Origin: Desulfocapsa sp.
Lineage (GTDB): Bacteria; Desulfobacterota; Desulfobulbia; Desulfobulbales; Desulfocapsaceae
DNA length: 9,039 bases
Assembly (NCBI GenBank): GCA_029934815.1
Contig: JAOZLM010000078.1
Location: 1 to 9,039, forward strand
Reading direction: 5' to 3'
The position numbers and the translations under genes are program-made. Shown here in pieces: positions 1-6,893 of this stretch; position 1 is the first letter of the stretch; every line of letters begins with the position of its first letter. The notes under the pieces were generated by a model that saw only the letters and a list, made by a program, of their open reading frames with translations, did no database searches and had not been told where the DNA came from.

Positions 1-10
1 TTTTAGACAT
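1..10 (-). CDS. 5' end of an edge-truncated gene, product unknown
   Basis: Only the start codon and just over two codons (Met-Ser-Lys) lie inside the window, so the product cannot be identified. The call rests on a textbook initiation region: on the minus strand an AAGGAGG Shine-Dalgarno (complement of 17-23) sits six bases before the ATG (complement of 8-10). This is one of the strongest ribosome binding sites in the window and suggests a well-expressed protein. A plausible sigma70-type promoter lies just upstream. The gene reads left out of the window and is in the same direction as the diguanylate cyclase gene behind it, 137 bp away. Confidence 0.55.
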
Positions 11-31
11 TTCAGCCCTCCTTTTGTTTCT

Positions 32-60
32 TTTGTACACACGTCAGAAACAAACAGCAA
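32..60 (-). promoter_or_regulatory. candidate sigma70-type promoter for the left-edge gene
   Basis: Read on the minus strand, TTGCTG (complement of 55-60) and TACAAA (complement of 32-37) are separated by exactly 17 bases. They lie just upstream of the AAGGAGG ribosome binding site, giving a predicted leader of roughly 20 nt. Both hexamers match the consensus only partly, so this is a positional inference. Confidence 0.35.
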
Positions 61-147
61 GAAATTAAGCACTCTGAAGAAATCAACAGGAAGCATCAAA
101 AAGTTAGGAAACGTTGCATGAAAAATTCAGGTCGTGAGACTTATTTG

Positions 148-1182
148 CTACTGATTCCCCACCACTTTATTTCTTCCTTCGTGCTTTGCCTGATACAAAC
201 GATTATCCGCAAGACCCAATAAATCACTCATCGTGCCCTCATCCATCTCTTCTGTTGAGGCTACCCCCGCAGATATAGTTATATGAATACTTATTCCATT
301 GTGCGAAAAAACATGGGATTCAATGTTCCTGCGTACTCTTTCGGCAAAATTTACACCACTCTGAATTTCACCCCGACAAATTCCATAAAATTCTTCTCCA
401 CCATAGCGGCCGATATCTTCTTCTTTTCGTTTGAGTAAAGTCATAAGTGAAGCGAGTTCTTTAAGAACAAAATCACCCATTTGGTGACCATGGGTATCGT
501 TTACCAATTTAAAATGGTCGATATCAATCATAATGACGGAGAATGCCTCAATATATCCCCTTTGTCTCTCGCCGCATCTGACCTCAAAAAGTTTTTGCAT
601 GATGTTTCTCTTGGGAAGCCCGGTCAAATCATCAAAATATCCTATTTGTTCCAGTAACTCTTTTTGACCCATTTCCTTCGTTACATCAGTGAGGCACCCT
701 AGCGTCAATGTAATGTTGTCATCTGGAAAGACTTCAACCCTGCCCCGATCTTTGAGCCAAATGATTCTGCCGGCAGGAGAGGCGATCTGATATACTGCTT
801 CAACCTGTTTGTTTTTTTCAACTTTTTCTCGCAAGTTATGGCGTGTATCAGAAATCTGACGACGACTTATAACCTCTTCTTCCACTTCTGACTCTGACAA
901 GTCTGTATAATGGAATAAACGCTGATCCTGAATAGAGTCTCTGAAAACTGTGGAAATGTCTGTAGCGTTTGATTCCAGTAAATCCATAAATTGTTGCCCA
1001 ACGAATTCATACCAGATGGTATCATCTTTATGGTTCCAGGCGGTAATATAGACCATCAACGGGAAATTAAATTTATCAAATACTGCAGAAGCCTGAATAG
1101 CAGAAAGCGTTCGTTCTTTGAGTGCCTGGCTATACTCTTCGACCAGGATGCGGCCGGGATAATTTTCGGGAAGTTGTTTCAT
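148..1182 (-). CDS. PAS-GGDEF diguanylate cyclase
   Basis: Predicted to make the second messenger cyclic di-GMP from two GTP. Residues about 35-170 look like a PAS sensor domain, ending in a typical WLKDRGRVE...LTDVTKE segment. A short linker leads to a GGDEF domain (about 180-344) with DDLTGLPKR (184-192), the metal-binding MIDIDHFK stretch (D220, D222), NDTHGH, and the active-site motif GGEEF at 261-265. These residues predict catalytic activity. The upstream inhibitory I-site, normally RxxD five residues before the motif, is KEED (253-256) and only four residues away, so product inhibition is probably weak or absent. No transmembrane segment or signal peptide is seen; it should be cytosolic. 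The ribosome binding site is weak (GAAAAG). A 229-bp gap to the 100-aa gene upstream suggests its own promoter. The ligand of the PAS domain is unknown. Confidence 0.93.
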   Translation of the reverse strand: MKQLPENYPGRILVEEYSQALKERTLSAIQASAVFDKFNFPLMVYITAWNHKDDTIWYEFVGQQFMDLLESNATDISTVFRDSIQDQRLFHYTDLSESEVEEEVISRRQISDTRHNLREKVEKNKQVEAVYQIASPAGRIIWLKDRGRVEVFPDDNITLTLGCLTDVTKEMGQKELLEQIGYFDDLTGLPKRNIMQKLFEVRCGERQRGYIEAFSVIMIDIDHFKLVNDTHGHQMGDFVLKELASLMTLLKRKEEDIGRYGGEEFYGICRGEIQSGVNFAERVRRNIESHVFSHNGISIHITISAGVASTEEMDEGTMSDLLGLADNRLYQAKHEGRNKVVGNQ

Positions 1183-1356
1183 TTCTTTTCACCATGGAAA
1201 GGCTGTTTGTCTTGCAGCTGGTAATACAGCCTCCAGCCCTATTCCAATGTTGTCGTTTATAAAAAGAACGCTGAAATATGTTTCGTATAAATATGGCTTA
1301 CCTCAGAGAAAAGCTCATGTCAAATGACCTGACAGTTTTATAAAAACGAGTGTAAC

Positions 1357-1382
1357 GGGATTCGGGAGGGGAGAGAGGAGGG
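1357..1382 (+). other. G-rich tract, possible G-quadruplex
   Basis: Four guanine runs (1357-1359, 1364-1366, 1368-1371, 1380-1382) are separated by loops of 4, 1 and 8 bases in an otherwise purine-rich stretch. It lies in the gap between the 100-aa gene and the diguanylate cyclase gene, on the template strand for the leftward genes. The last loop is slightly longer than the usual seven-base limit, so folding is uncertain. Confidence 0.25.
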
Positions 1383-1411
1383 TAAAAACATCTGCCAGAA
1401 ACCCTTTGATT

Positions 1412-1714
1412 TTATGACAATAATCTGTGAGCATAAGCAGCCATTCGCTTACCAAGCAAACGACACTCATTGAAATTCAACTCTTTTTCAGTTGTCACAA
1501 TCTCAGTATAGTGTGTAACAAGCCCTGTATAGGAACTGGTTGGGTGGATGGTGAGCCAGTTTTCTGCATTATCATCGGCCAACGCCCGCCGAACAATTTC
1601 CACAACGATCTCGTCACCGGCAACGGTTGCCCATTCGATAACCTGCTCAAAAAGAGGTGTTTCTTTCTCCTTTCGATACTCGGCTCTTTTGATCATAAAC
1701 TCTTGTCCCTGCAT
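1412..1714 (-). CDS. 100-aa hypothetical protein
   Basis: I do not recognise a family. It is a small, soluble, charged protein without signal peptide, membrane helix or cysteines. The N-terminal 20 residues are highly basic and acidic; the remainder alternates predicted helices (FEQVIEWATVAGDEIVVEIVRRAL near 22-45, and a C-terminal LNFNECRLLGKRMAAYAHRLL helix, in which C83 is the only cysteine). The start is well supported: AGGAGG (complement of 1721-1726) lies six bases before the ATG. A second Met at residue 7 is an alternative but lacks this spacing. It follows the cyclic-nucleotide-binding gene by 64 bp in the same direction and may belong to the same transcript. No function can be assigned. 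Confidence 0.75.
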   Translation of the reverse strand: MQGQEFMIKRAEYRKEKETPLFEQVIEWATVAGDEIVVEIVRRALADDNAENWLTIHPTSSYTGLVTHYTEIVTTEKELNFNECRLLGKRMAAYAHRLLS

Positions 1715-1778
1715 ACGCCCCCTCCTATCATAATTACAGCGAGATTTAAGTTAGTGCTCCCTGGATAACGTAATAAAT

Positions 1779-2312
1779 CTACAGTTCAGGTGGATCCTCC
1801 CGCCACGCATCAGGTGCAATATTTGCCATCAGATACTCTGACTGATCGACAAACCGGTTAATACGCAGATTGATAATTTTCTTTACCGTATTCTGATACG
1901 ATTCAGGGTACCGTTCCATCACCTTGATAAACGCTTCACGACTGATTGAGAGTAGTGTTACATCCGTCCAGGCACGTGCAGAAAAGAACCATTTAAACTC
2001 AGACAACAACGCCAGTTCACCAAAATAATTCAACGAACCAGTTGTCAGCAACTGCAGGTGAAAACGACGGTCATTGTAGTGCTGATAAATATCAACTTCT
2101 CCTGACGTAATAATGAAACAGCGATCACAGGGTTTTCCTTCCTCCAGAATAACCTCACCTTTTGTATAGGTTTCACGTTTTGCCAGATAGGCAAACAACT
2201 TTGTAACCCCTCCGGGTGCTCCTGAAAATATAAACGACCTGTTAAAAAGCTCCTGAATATCGACAAGTTGCTCAACCTGTTCTATATCAGGACTCTGCTG
2301 TGGCGAGTCCAT
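1779..2312 (-). CDS. cyclic nucleotide-binding (CRP-like sensor) domain protein, no DNA-binding domain
   Basis: A 177-aa protein that is essentially one cNMP-binding beta-roll. Seen in it: an entry strand with KGEVILEEGK (51-60), FIITSGEVDIY (66-76), and the phosphate-binding cassette FGELALL (97-103) followed by SARAWTDVTLLSI with R113 in the phosphate-contacting position. The rest is a helical C-terminus without a helix-turn-helix, so it is not a CRP-type transcription factor. The start at 2312 is preferred over the upstream in-frame ATG at 2342 because AAGGAG (complement of 2319-2324) is six bases before it. The gene begins inside the end of the ABC transporter gene (26-bp overlap), so the two are translationally linked. 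A regulatory subunit or sensor for the transporter is the natural inference. Whether it binds cAMP, cGMP, c-di-GMP or nothing is not decidable here. Confidence 0.88.
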   Translation of the reverse strand: MDSPQQSPDIEQVEQLVDIQELFNRSFIFSGAPGGVTKLFAYLAKRETYTKGEVILEEGKPCDRCFIITSGEVDIYQHYNDRRFHLQLLTTGSLNYFGELALLSEFKWFFSARAWTDVTLLSISREAFIKVMERYPESYQNTVKKIINLRINRFVDQSEYLMANIAPDAWREDPPEL

Positions 2313-4845
2313 AAAAATCTCCTTTTTTATCCATGAGTTCATCGTATGTTCCCTGCTCGGTGATGCGTCCGGCTTTCAACACAACAATACGATCGTAGGC
2401 TGGTGTAAGATCAAGACGATGAATAACTGCAATCACTGTTTTATTTCCTCTGAAATCAGTTTCCAAAAGTTCCTGAATTCGTGCCTGGGAGGTATTATCG
2501 AGGCTTGCGGTTGCCTCATCCATAATAAGGATCGGTGCATCCTTTAAAAACGCTCTGGCAATTGCCAGTTTTTGTTTCTGCCCGCCAGACAAACGATCCC
2601 CTTTGGAGCCAACCTCAAAACCCAGACCAATTGCCAGTATTTCATCCAGTAATTGCTCATCGGCAAAAGCCTTGCTTGCCAGTTCACGCAGATGTTCGAC
2701 AAGAATCTGTTCAGACTTGACAGCACCAAAGAGAATATTTTCACGCAGTGAACGTGTATATAAGTATTCGCTGGGACAAAAGGGGATAAAACTTCCAACC
2801 TCACTGAATATCGGAACGATGGAAGCCCCGGAACCTGTCGTTTTGCATTGTTCGATATCTACCATCACGATAGTTTTCAGGAAACTATGTCTGGCTGACA
2901 GGATTTTCTTCTCCAGCGCAGAAGGCAGGGAAACGATGGAATGTTTCTCGGGTATATAACGAAGGGCGAGGATCAACAGAAGTTTACGTTCCCCGGCATC
3001 TTTTGGCTGAGGCCCTTTCAGGCGATCAAGCAGCTCACTATAGCTTGTAAACTCTTTCATCTCCATGGGATTATCACGGAAAAAGAACTCATCGTCCTGA
3101 AAATCAGCCAGTAAATCAACAGTCTGTTTGGCAATTGCAAAGCCAAGGGTTATTAACGGTTTTTCAAGTTTTTCCCGAACCAGCAAATCCATAAACTGAT
3201 GATGATCGGGTAAGCGTGAGACGGCAAATTCCTGCTCCATACTGTCTCCGAAAACAATATTATCCCGTATAGTTGAATAGCGCAGATAGTTATCAACGTC
3301 ATAAAATTCAATGGCTTGTGCAAATTCATCCCGAAGGCTGGTCTGAACAATCTGCCGCATTCGCAGGAATTTCTCACGACATGGCGCACATTGATCAGGG
3401 GTCAGGATCGCCTGCAAGCCAAAACGAATAACATCATCCTCAAGCCCCACTGCACGAACAACCGCATGGATCTGTTTTCTGCTCACTGTTGCGGATGCAT
3501 CGGTCACAGCCTGCACGCCATAGAGCAGATTGTCGGCAATTGTTCCTGTGAAAATAAAGGGCTGTTGAGCAATCATGGCTACATTGCTGCCGATATCACG
3601 TTTGCATAAATCTTCAATGTCATGGCCATCAATGGTGATAGTGCCCTGGCTGGAGTCATACAATTGAGCAATGAGTAGTGCCAGTGTGGATTTACCTGAT
3701 CCGGAGAAACCAACCAGTGCAATCTGCTCATTTTTCTTTATCTCAAGGTTAATATCTTCAAGGAGCCGCACGCCTTCACCAACGATATAAGAAACATTTT
3801 GCAGTCGAATATTCCCTTCAAATGAATACGCTTCACGCTCAGGTGGCGGCAGCATCAGATGAGGAGGGTCGAGATCGAAAATTTTCATTATCTGAGCATA
3901 ACGGATGTGCGCATCCTGATAGCTCTGATAATATTCGATAAGTTCCTTCCAGGGATCATACACCTTTTCGTAAGCAGACAGGAAAGCGACAAGTGCACCC
4001 AGAGTAAACTGGCCGTTAATCGCCATATATCCACCAACCAGAAACAGAATAAAAGGCCCCAGTGACTGAAAGAAATTATTGGCAAACTTGATTCCATACT
4101 TGACGAGAAAGAGTTTCTTCATCAATTTGTACAGTTTATCAACAAAGATGAGGAGTTTCTTTTCCTCAAGTTCGTAGCTGGTATTACCGTGGATTTCCTG
4201 AATGCCGGAGATGGATTCATTCACCACATTGGCCATTTTTCGTGTGGTACGAACCCGTTCTTTATTGAGTTTGTTATACTTATTTTGCAAATACGGAATA
4301 ACCACAAGCTCAAAAGGATAAATCACCATACTGAGCATCGCCAGTAAAGGGTTCAAGTTAATCATAAAGGCAAGAAAAACAGCGAAAGTCAAAACGCTGG
4401 TGATGGGAATGGCAATGGCCCCACCAAGAAAAAATCCGATGGCATTTAATTCGGCTGTCATTGCTGAAATCACGGTACCGGGCTGCATTTTCCGGTAAAA
4501 CTGGAGGGGGAGCTGCAATACATGGCTGTAGAGTTCCTCCCGCATTTCCACAAGAATCTTTTGCCCCATATAGACCTGTAAAACATTGGTGACATACTTC
4601 AGAAGACCGGCAATAACCACAGCACCAATATACAACCCACAATAGAGATACAGTAATTCCAGGTCTTTTAGATTGATTGCTTCATTAATGATGCGTTTCT
4701 GCATCTCAAGGGGATATACTTTAAAGAACAGACTTACAACGATGATAAGTAACAGGAATAATTGGGATGAACGGTGCCGTCTGAGAATCCAGTAAAAAAG
4801 GGACCTCTCCGTTATGCGGACGCTGTTTGCGGCTTTCTTCGTCAT
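2287..4845 (-). CDS. ABC transporter, fused membrane and ATPase domains, with a large insert in the ATPase
   Basis: An 852-aa half-transporter. The exporter-type membrane domain spans about 25-315, with hydrophobic helices near 29-45, 64-83, 137-162, 165-185, 255-275 and 280-292. The ATPase domain has Walker A GFSGSGKST (379-387), Q-loop at Q427/Q428, signature LSGGQ (752-756), Walker B ILIMDE (772-777; catalytic E777), D-loop SLD (781-783) and H-loop H809. All catalytic elements are intact, so it should hydrolyse ATP. A normal half-transporter is about 580-600 aa. The extra 250 residues lie between Q-loop and signature and contain a CAPC pair (C486, C489). They also hold two degenerate copies of the post-Q-loop segment (STIRDNIVFG at 524-533; RSLRENILFG at 698-707; the genuine one is GTIADNLLYG at 434-443). 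The substrate is unknown; export of a lipid, peptide or similar molecule is the family expectation. It overlaps the CNB gene downstream and is divergent from the 5052-6893 operon. Confidence 0.95.
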   Translation of the reverse strand: MTKKAANSVRITERSLFYWILRRHRSSQLFLLLIIVVSLFFKVYPLEMQKRIINEAINLKDLELLYLYCGLYIGAVVIAGLLKYVTNVLQVYMGQKILVEMREELYSHVLQLPLQFYRKMQPGTVISAMTAELNAIGFFLGGAIAIPITSVLTFAVFLAFMINLNPLLAMLSMVIYPFELVVIPYLQNKYNKLNKERVRTTRKMANVVNESISGIQEIHGNTSYELEEKKLLIFVDKLYKLMKKLFLVKYGIKFANNFFQSLGPFILFLVGGYMAINGQFTLGALVAFLSAYEKVYDPWKELIEYYQSYQDAHIRYAQIMKIFDLDPPHLMLPPPEREAYSFEGNIRLQNVSYIVGEGVRLLEDINLEIKKNEQIALVGFSGSGKSTLALLIAQLYDSSQGTITIDGHDIEDLCKRDIGSNVAMIAQQPFIFTGTIADNLLYGVQAVTDASATVSRKQIHAVVRAVGLEDDVIRFGLQAILTPDQCAPCREKFLRMRQIVQTSLRDEFAQAIEFYDVDNYLRYSTIRDNIVFGDSMEQEFAVSRLPDHHQFMDLLVREKLEKPLITLGFAIAKQTVDLLADFQDDEFFFRDNPMEMKEFTSYSELLDRLKGPQPKDAGERKLLLILALRYIPEKHSIVSLPSALEKKILSARHSFLKTIVMVDIEQCKTTGSGASIVPIFSEVGSFIPFCPSEYLYTRSLRENILFGAVKSEQILVEHLRELASKAFADEQLLDEILAIGLGFEVGSKGDRLSGGQKQKLAIARAFLKDAPILIMDEATASLDNTSQARIQELLETDFRGNKTVIAVIHRLDLTPAYDRIVVLKAGRITEQGTYDELMDKKGDFYGLATAES

Positions 4846-4882
4846 AACTTCCGGGAATTTTTTTGATAAACAATTGGGATTA

Positions 4883-4907
4883 CCACTGAGTATACAATAT
4901 TCAGTGG
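4883..4907. promoter_or_regulatory. dyad in the divergent intergenic region, candidate operator
   Basis: CCACTGA (4883-4889) and TCAGTGG (4901-4907) form a perfect 7-bp inverted repeat around an 11-bp AT-rich centre. Part of the centre is also symmetric (TAT at 4891-4893, ATA at 4897-4899). The size and symmetry suit a dimeric regulator. It lies 38 bp before the ABC start and about 145 bp before the secreted-protein start, so it could control one or both directions. No T-tract follows it, which argues against a terminator. The cognate regulator is unknown. Confidence 0.4.
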
Positions 4908-5051
4908 ATATGTCACAGAATTCAGGAAGAATTGCAATTGTTTTTCCTCTGGATTACTCCAACCGGACATGCTACAAAGAAATGACGCATTCATGCAGAA
5001 GACAAGATCGAAGGTGTTTTACATTTTGATATTGAACCTCAGGAGTCATTT

Positions 5052-5657
5052 GTGAAAAAAATTGTATTTTTTTCTATCCTCATCTCACCCCTCATCCTGC
5101 TACTCCCTCTTAACGGACTCTCAGCAGAACGGGAAATGCCGGTACAAGTGGGCGGATTCGTCCTTGGCAGCGATGTTACCGATTACCCGGATATTGAATA
5201 TTCAAATTTCCTAAAAGAAGTTGTAATCTACAACTGGAATGGCTTTGCAAAAGGCATTATTTCTTACGGTATTTGTGATTCACCGGGCGAGATTGTAAAA
5301 ATCAAACTGAAATATAAAAATAACACTAAACGTTTTTTCAAAACACTGCTCAAAAAATATAAGCAAAAATACGGAAAACCCGATGAGTGGAAAGGAGATT
5401 CTTTTGGGATTCTTCATATCTGGAAATGGAACTTCATCAACGAAAACGGTAAAAAAATCCACCTGATTTTACAGCATAATACCAAAAACCCTAATGAAAA
5501 CACCGGAAATATGGTGAAGCTGTACTGCCCTGACCAAATCGTAAAAGAGCAGATATGTTTCAATAAACAGTGCGCCAGTGCTCTGGACCAGGGAACAACA
5601 GATAAAAAAGCACCACCATTAGACTGGAACCTTCTCATTCCACAACCAGATAAGTGA
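5052..5657 (+). CDS. secreted hypothetical protein, 201 aa
   Basis: The N-terminus is a clear Sec signal peptide: MKK followed by a hydrophobic core (about 4-20) and a likely signal peptidase I site after NGLSA (residue 25). The mature protein of about 176 aa should be periplasmic or exported. It has four cysteines (C75, C159, C169, C174) that could form two disulfides, a basic KYK-rich middle (about 86-108), and aromatic segments such as WKGD and HIWKW. I recognise no named domain; the mature start (VGGFVLGSDVTDYPD) resembles conserved uncharacterised proteins I associate with deltaproteobacteria, but that is memory, not a search. The start is GTG at 5052 with AGGAG at 5041-5045 at good spacing. 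Its stop overlaps the next gene's GTG start (GTGA, 5654-5657), so it heads a three-gene operon. Confidence 0.85.
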   Translation: MKKIVFFSILISPLILLLPLNGLSAEREMPVQVGGFVLGSDVTDYPDIEYSNFLKEVVIYNWNGFAKGIISYGICDSPGEIVKIKLKYKNNTKRFFKTLLKKYKQKYGKPDEWKGDSFGILHIWKWNFINENGKKIHLILQHNTKNPNENTGNMVKLYCPDQIVKEQICFNKQCASALDQGTTDKKAPPLDWNLLIPQPDK

Positions 5658-6532
5658 ACCTTAGCGCATCTTCATCCTGGAAAGAGATTGGCTGGAACGG
5701 GCTTCGTTTTAAATGTCCGCAAGCCTGGGATGTCATTGTCTCAGATGACCACCATTTGCTGTTTGAAGAGAATTTCAAGCCGGTTCTTGAACTTCGCTGG
5801 CACACTAATTCGGGCGACAGCTCAAGTTCTACCAAAACCATCCTCCGTAATCTGCGAAAAGACAGTAAACTGGTTCCTGCAAAATCACTTCCTGCTGCTT
5901 GGCTCGAAATCACCAACGAATACAACGTTCATCTGCTCCTTGAAGGAAAAGAAAAAGCTTCCCGTGCAGCTCTTTTAACTTGTAAGGAATGTGGAACGTC
6001 ATTGCTGTTCTATTTTTTTGAGGCACTTTCCCCGACACACACAGATATCACAACCCTCTTTGGGTCTATTTGCTGCCACAAAAAAGAAAAACAAAAATCA
6101 TTCTGGGCAATACAGGATTTTCATTTTTTATTGCCTGACAAATATCAACTGGACACCTATAATTTTGGCGCAGGACTGACCCGTATCTCATTTACAAGTG
6201 GAAGTCTTATTCTCCATCTCTGTAGACTTGCCCCTGCGTCCCAACGGCTGCAATCTACAAATCCTGTCCAGTTGTTGATGATTCTTGGTGATGTTGAAAT
6301 TGACGAGAAAGAAATACTACAGACAGAAGCCATGGTGTCTCACTCAAGGCACCCTTCCATCTTCAGGCAGATCCTTGATCGATTTAAACGCAAGCTCCCC
6401 TTCCATGAGATGTTTTTGCGCCACCATAAGGAATGTGACCGATTAACCGGCCTGTTTATATTTGATAGAAAACCCATCCCTGAAAATTGTGCTGAGGAAA
6501 TTCTTGATTCGTATGAAATCTTCCCCACCTGA
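5654..6532 (+). CDS. 292-aa uncharacterised protein with an apparent internal duplication
   Basis: No named family is recognised. There is no signal peptide or membrane helix, so it is probably cytosolic. Two halves share a pattern. In residues 9-49 an aromatic start and a G-x-x-F-x-x-P-x-x-W core lead to an L-E-L-R-W strand. In residues 151-195 the matching elements are FHFLLPDKYQL and an I-L-H-L-C-R-L strand. Between them are a CKEC pair (C110, C113) and adjacent cysteines C140/C141, conceivably a metal site. The start is GTG at 5654, overlapping the preceding stop by four bases with no separate Shine-Dalgarno, which implies translational coupling. Its 3' end overlaps the PqqD-like gene by 20 bp. 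Constant genetic linkage to a PqqD-like protein would suggest a role in the same complex, but that is inference. Confidence 0.8.
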   Translation: MNLSASSSWKEIGWNGLRFKCPQAWDVIVSDDHHLLFEENFKPVLELRWHTNSGDSSSSTKTILRNLRKDSKLVPAKSLPAAWLEITNEYNVHLLLEGKEKASRAALLTCKECGTSLLFYFFEALSPTHTDITTLFGSICCHKKEKQKSFWAIQDFHFLLPDKYQLDTYNFGAGLTRISFTSGSLILHLCRLAPASQRLQSTNPVQLLMILGDVEIDEKEILQTEAMVSHSRHPSIFRQILDRFKRKLPFHEMFLRHHKECDRLTGLFIFDRKPIPENCAEEILDSYEIFPT

Positions 6533-6893
6533 AAAAAACAGAACACTCAGCAGAACAGAGGCACTGGCCTGCATTCCCAAACAGAATGATACCACAACCT
6601 GGAAGGAACTTGAGGATGGCACTATCATATTCACCTACGCCATCCCTTTAAGTCGTTTCTTTCAGGCACTGCACCGGAAATTCACAAAAAACAGCATCGA
6701 AACGCCCACAAAAAGACTGGAACTGGATGCCATGGGAAGTTATGTCTGGCGGTTGATTGATGGCGAGAGAAGTGTGGGGACGATTATTACCACCTTTGCT
6801 AAACAATATAAGGTGAGCAATATGGAAGCGGAAACTGCTGTTACGAGTTTTATTAAAACCCTTGGGCAACGTGGTTTTATTGGTTTGTACTAG
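6513..6893 (+). CDS. PqqD-family protein (peptide-chaperone-like)
   Basis: PqqD-family proteins bind the leader of ribosomally made precursor peptides and present them to modifying enzymes, often radical SAM proteins. The hallmark here is the C-terminal half: LDAMGSYVWRLIDGERSVGT, then a helical IITTFAKQY-KVSNMEAETAVTSFIKTLGQRGFIGLY segment, matching the PqqD pattern of a winged-helix-like fold. The N-terminus (about 15-55; ALACIPKQNDTTTWKELEDG) matches the start of the domain, where strands carry the beginning of the precursor site. With the ATG at 6513 it is 126 aa, slightly longer than classic PqqD (about 90). A TTG at 6462 would add 17 residues but has no support. GAGGA (6494-6498) is a somewhat distant ribosome binding site. 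No PqqA-like precursor or radical SAM gene is in view, so PQQ synthesis is not supported. Confidence 0.82.
   Translation: MKSSPPEKNRTLSRTEALACIPKQNDTTTWKELEDGTIIFTYAIPLSRFFQALHRKFTKNSIETPTKRLELDAMGSYVWRLIDGERSVGTIITTFAKQYKVSNMEAETAVTSFIKTLGQRGFIGLY

Noticed and set aside
1318..1355. TTGACA on the minus strand (complement of 1318-1323) as a promoter for the diguanylate cyclase gene
   Set aside because: No acceptable -10 lies 16-19 bp downstream; the nearest AT-rich hexamer, TATTTAT, is 24 bp away.
2313..2342. Upstream ATG (2342) for the CNB protein
   Set aside because: The AAGGAG site lies between this ATG and the one at 2312, and is correctly spaced only for 2312.
2603..2959. 118-aa plus-strand ORF and other ORFs opposite the ABC gene
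   Set aside because: Antisense shadows of a gene with strong domain evidence, without ribosome binding sites or recognisable content.
4864..4877. TTGATaaacAATTG as an FNR-type box
   Set aside because: Only the first half-site matches; the second half should read ATCAA.
4814..5029. 71-aa plus-strand ORF across the start of the ABC gene, considered as a precursor peptide
   Set aside because: It has no ribosome binding site, lies antisense to the ABC N-terminus, and has no leader/core-like composition.
6462..6512. TTG start extending the PqqD-like protein by 17 residues
   Set aside because: It would enlarge the overlap with the preceding gene and lacks a ribosome binding site; the ATG at 6513 fits the family N-terminus.
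6513..6893. Pyrroloquinoline quinone biosynthesis locus
   Set aside because: No pqqA, pqqB, pqqC or radical SAM pqqE is present; only the PqqD fold is seen.
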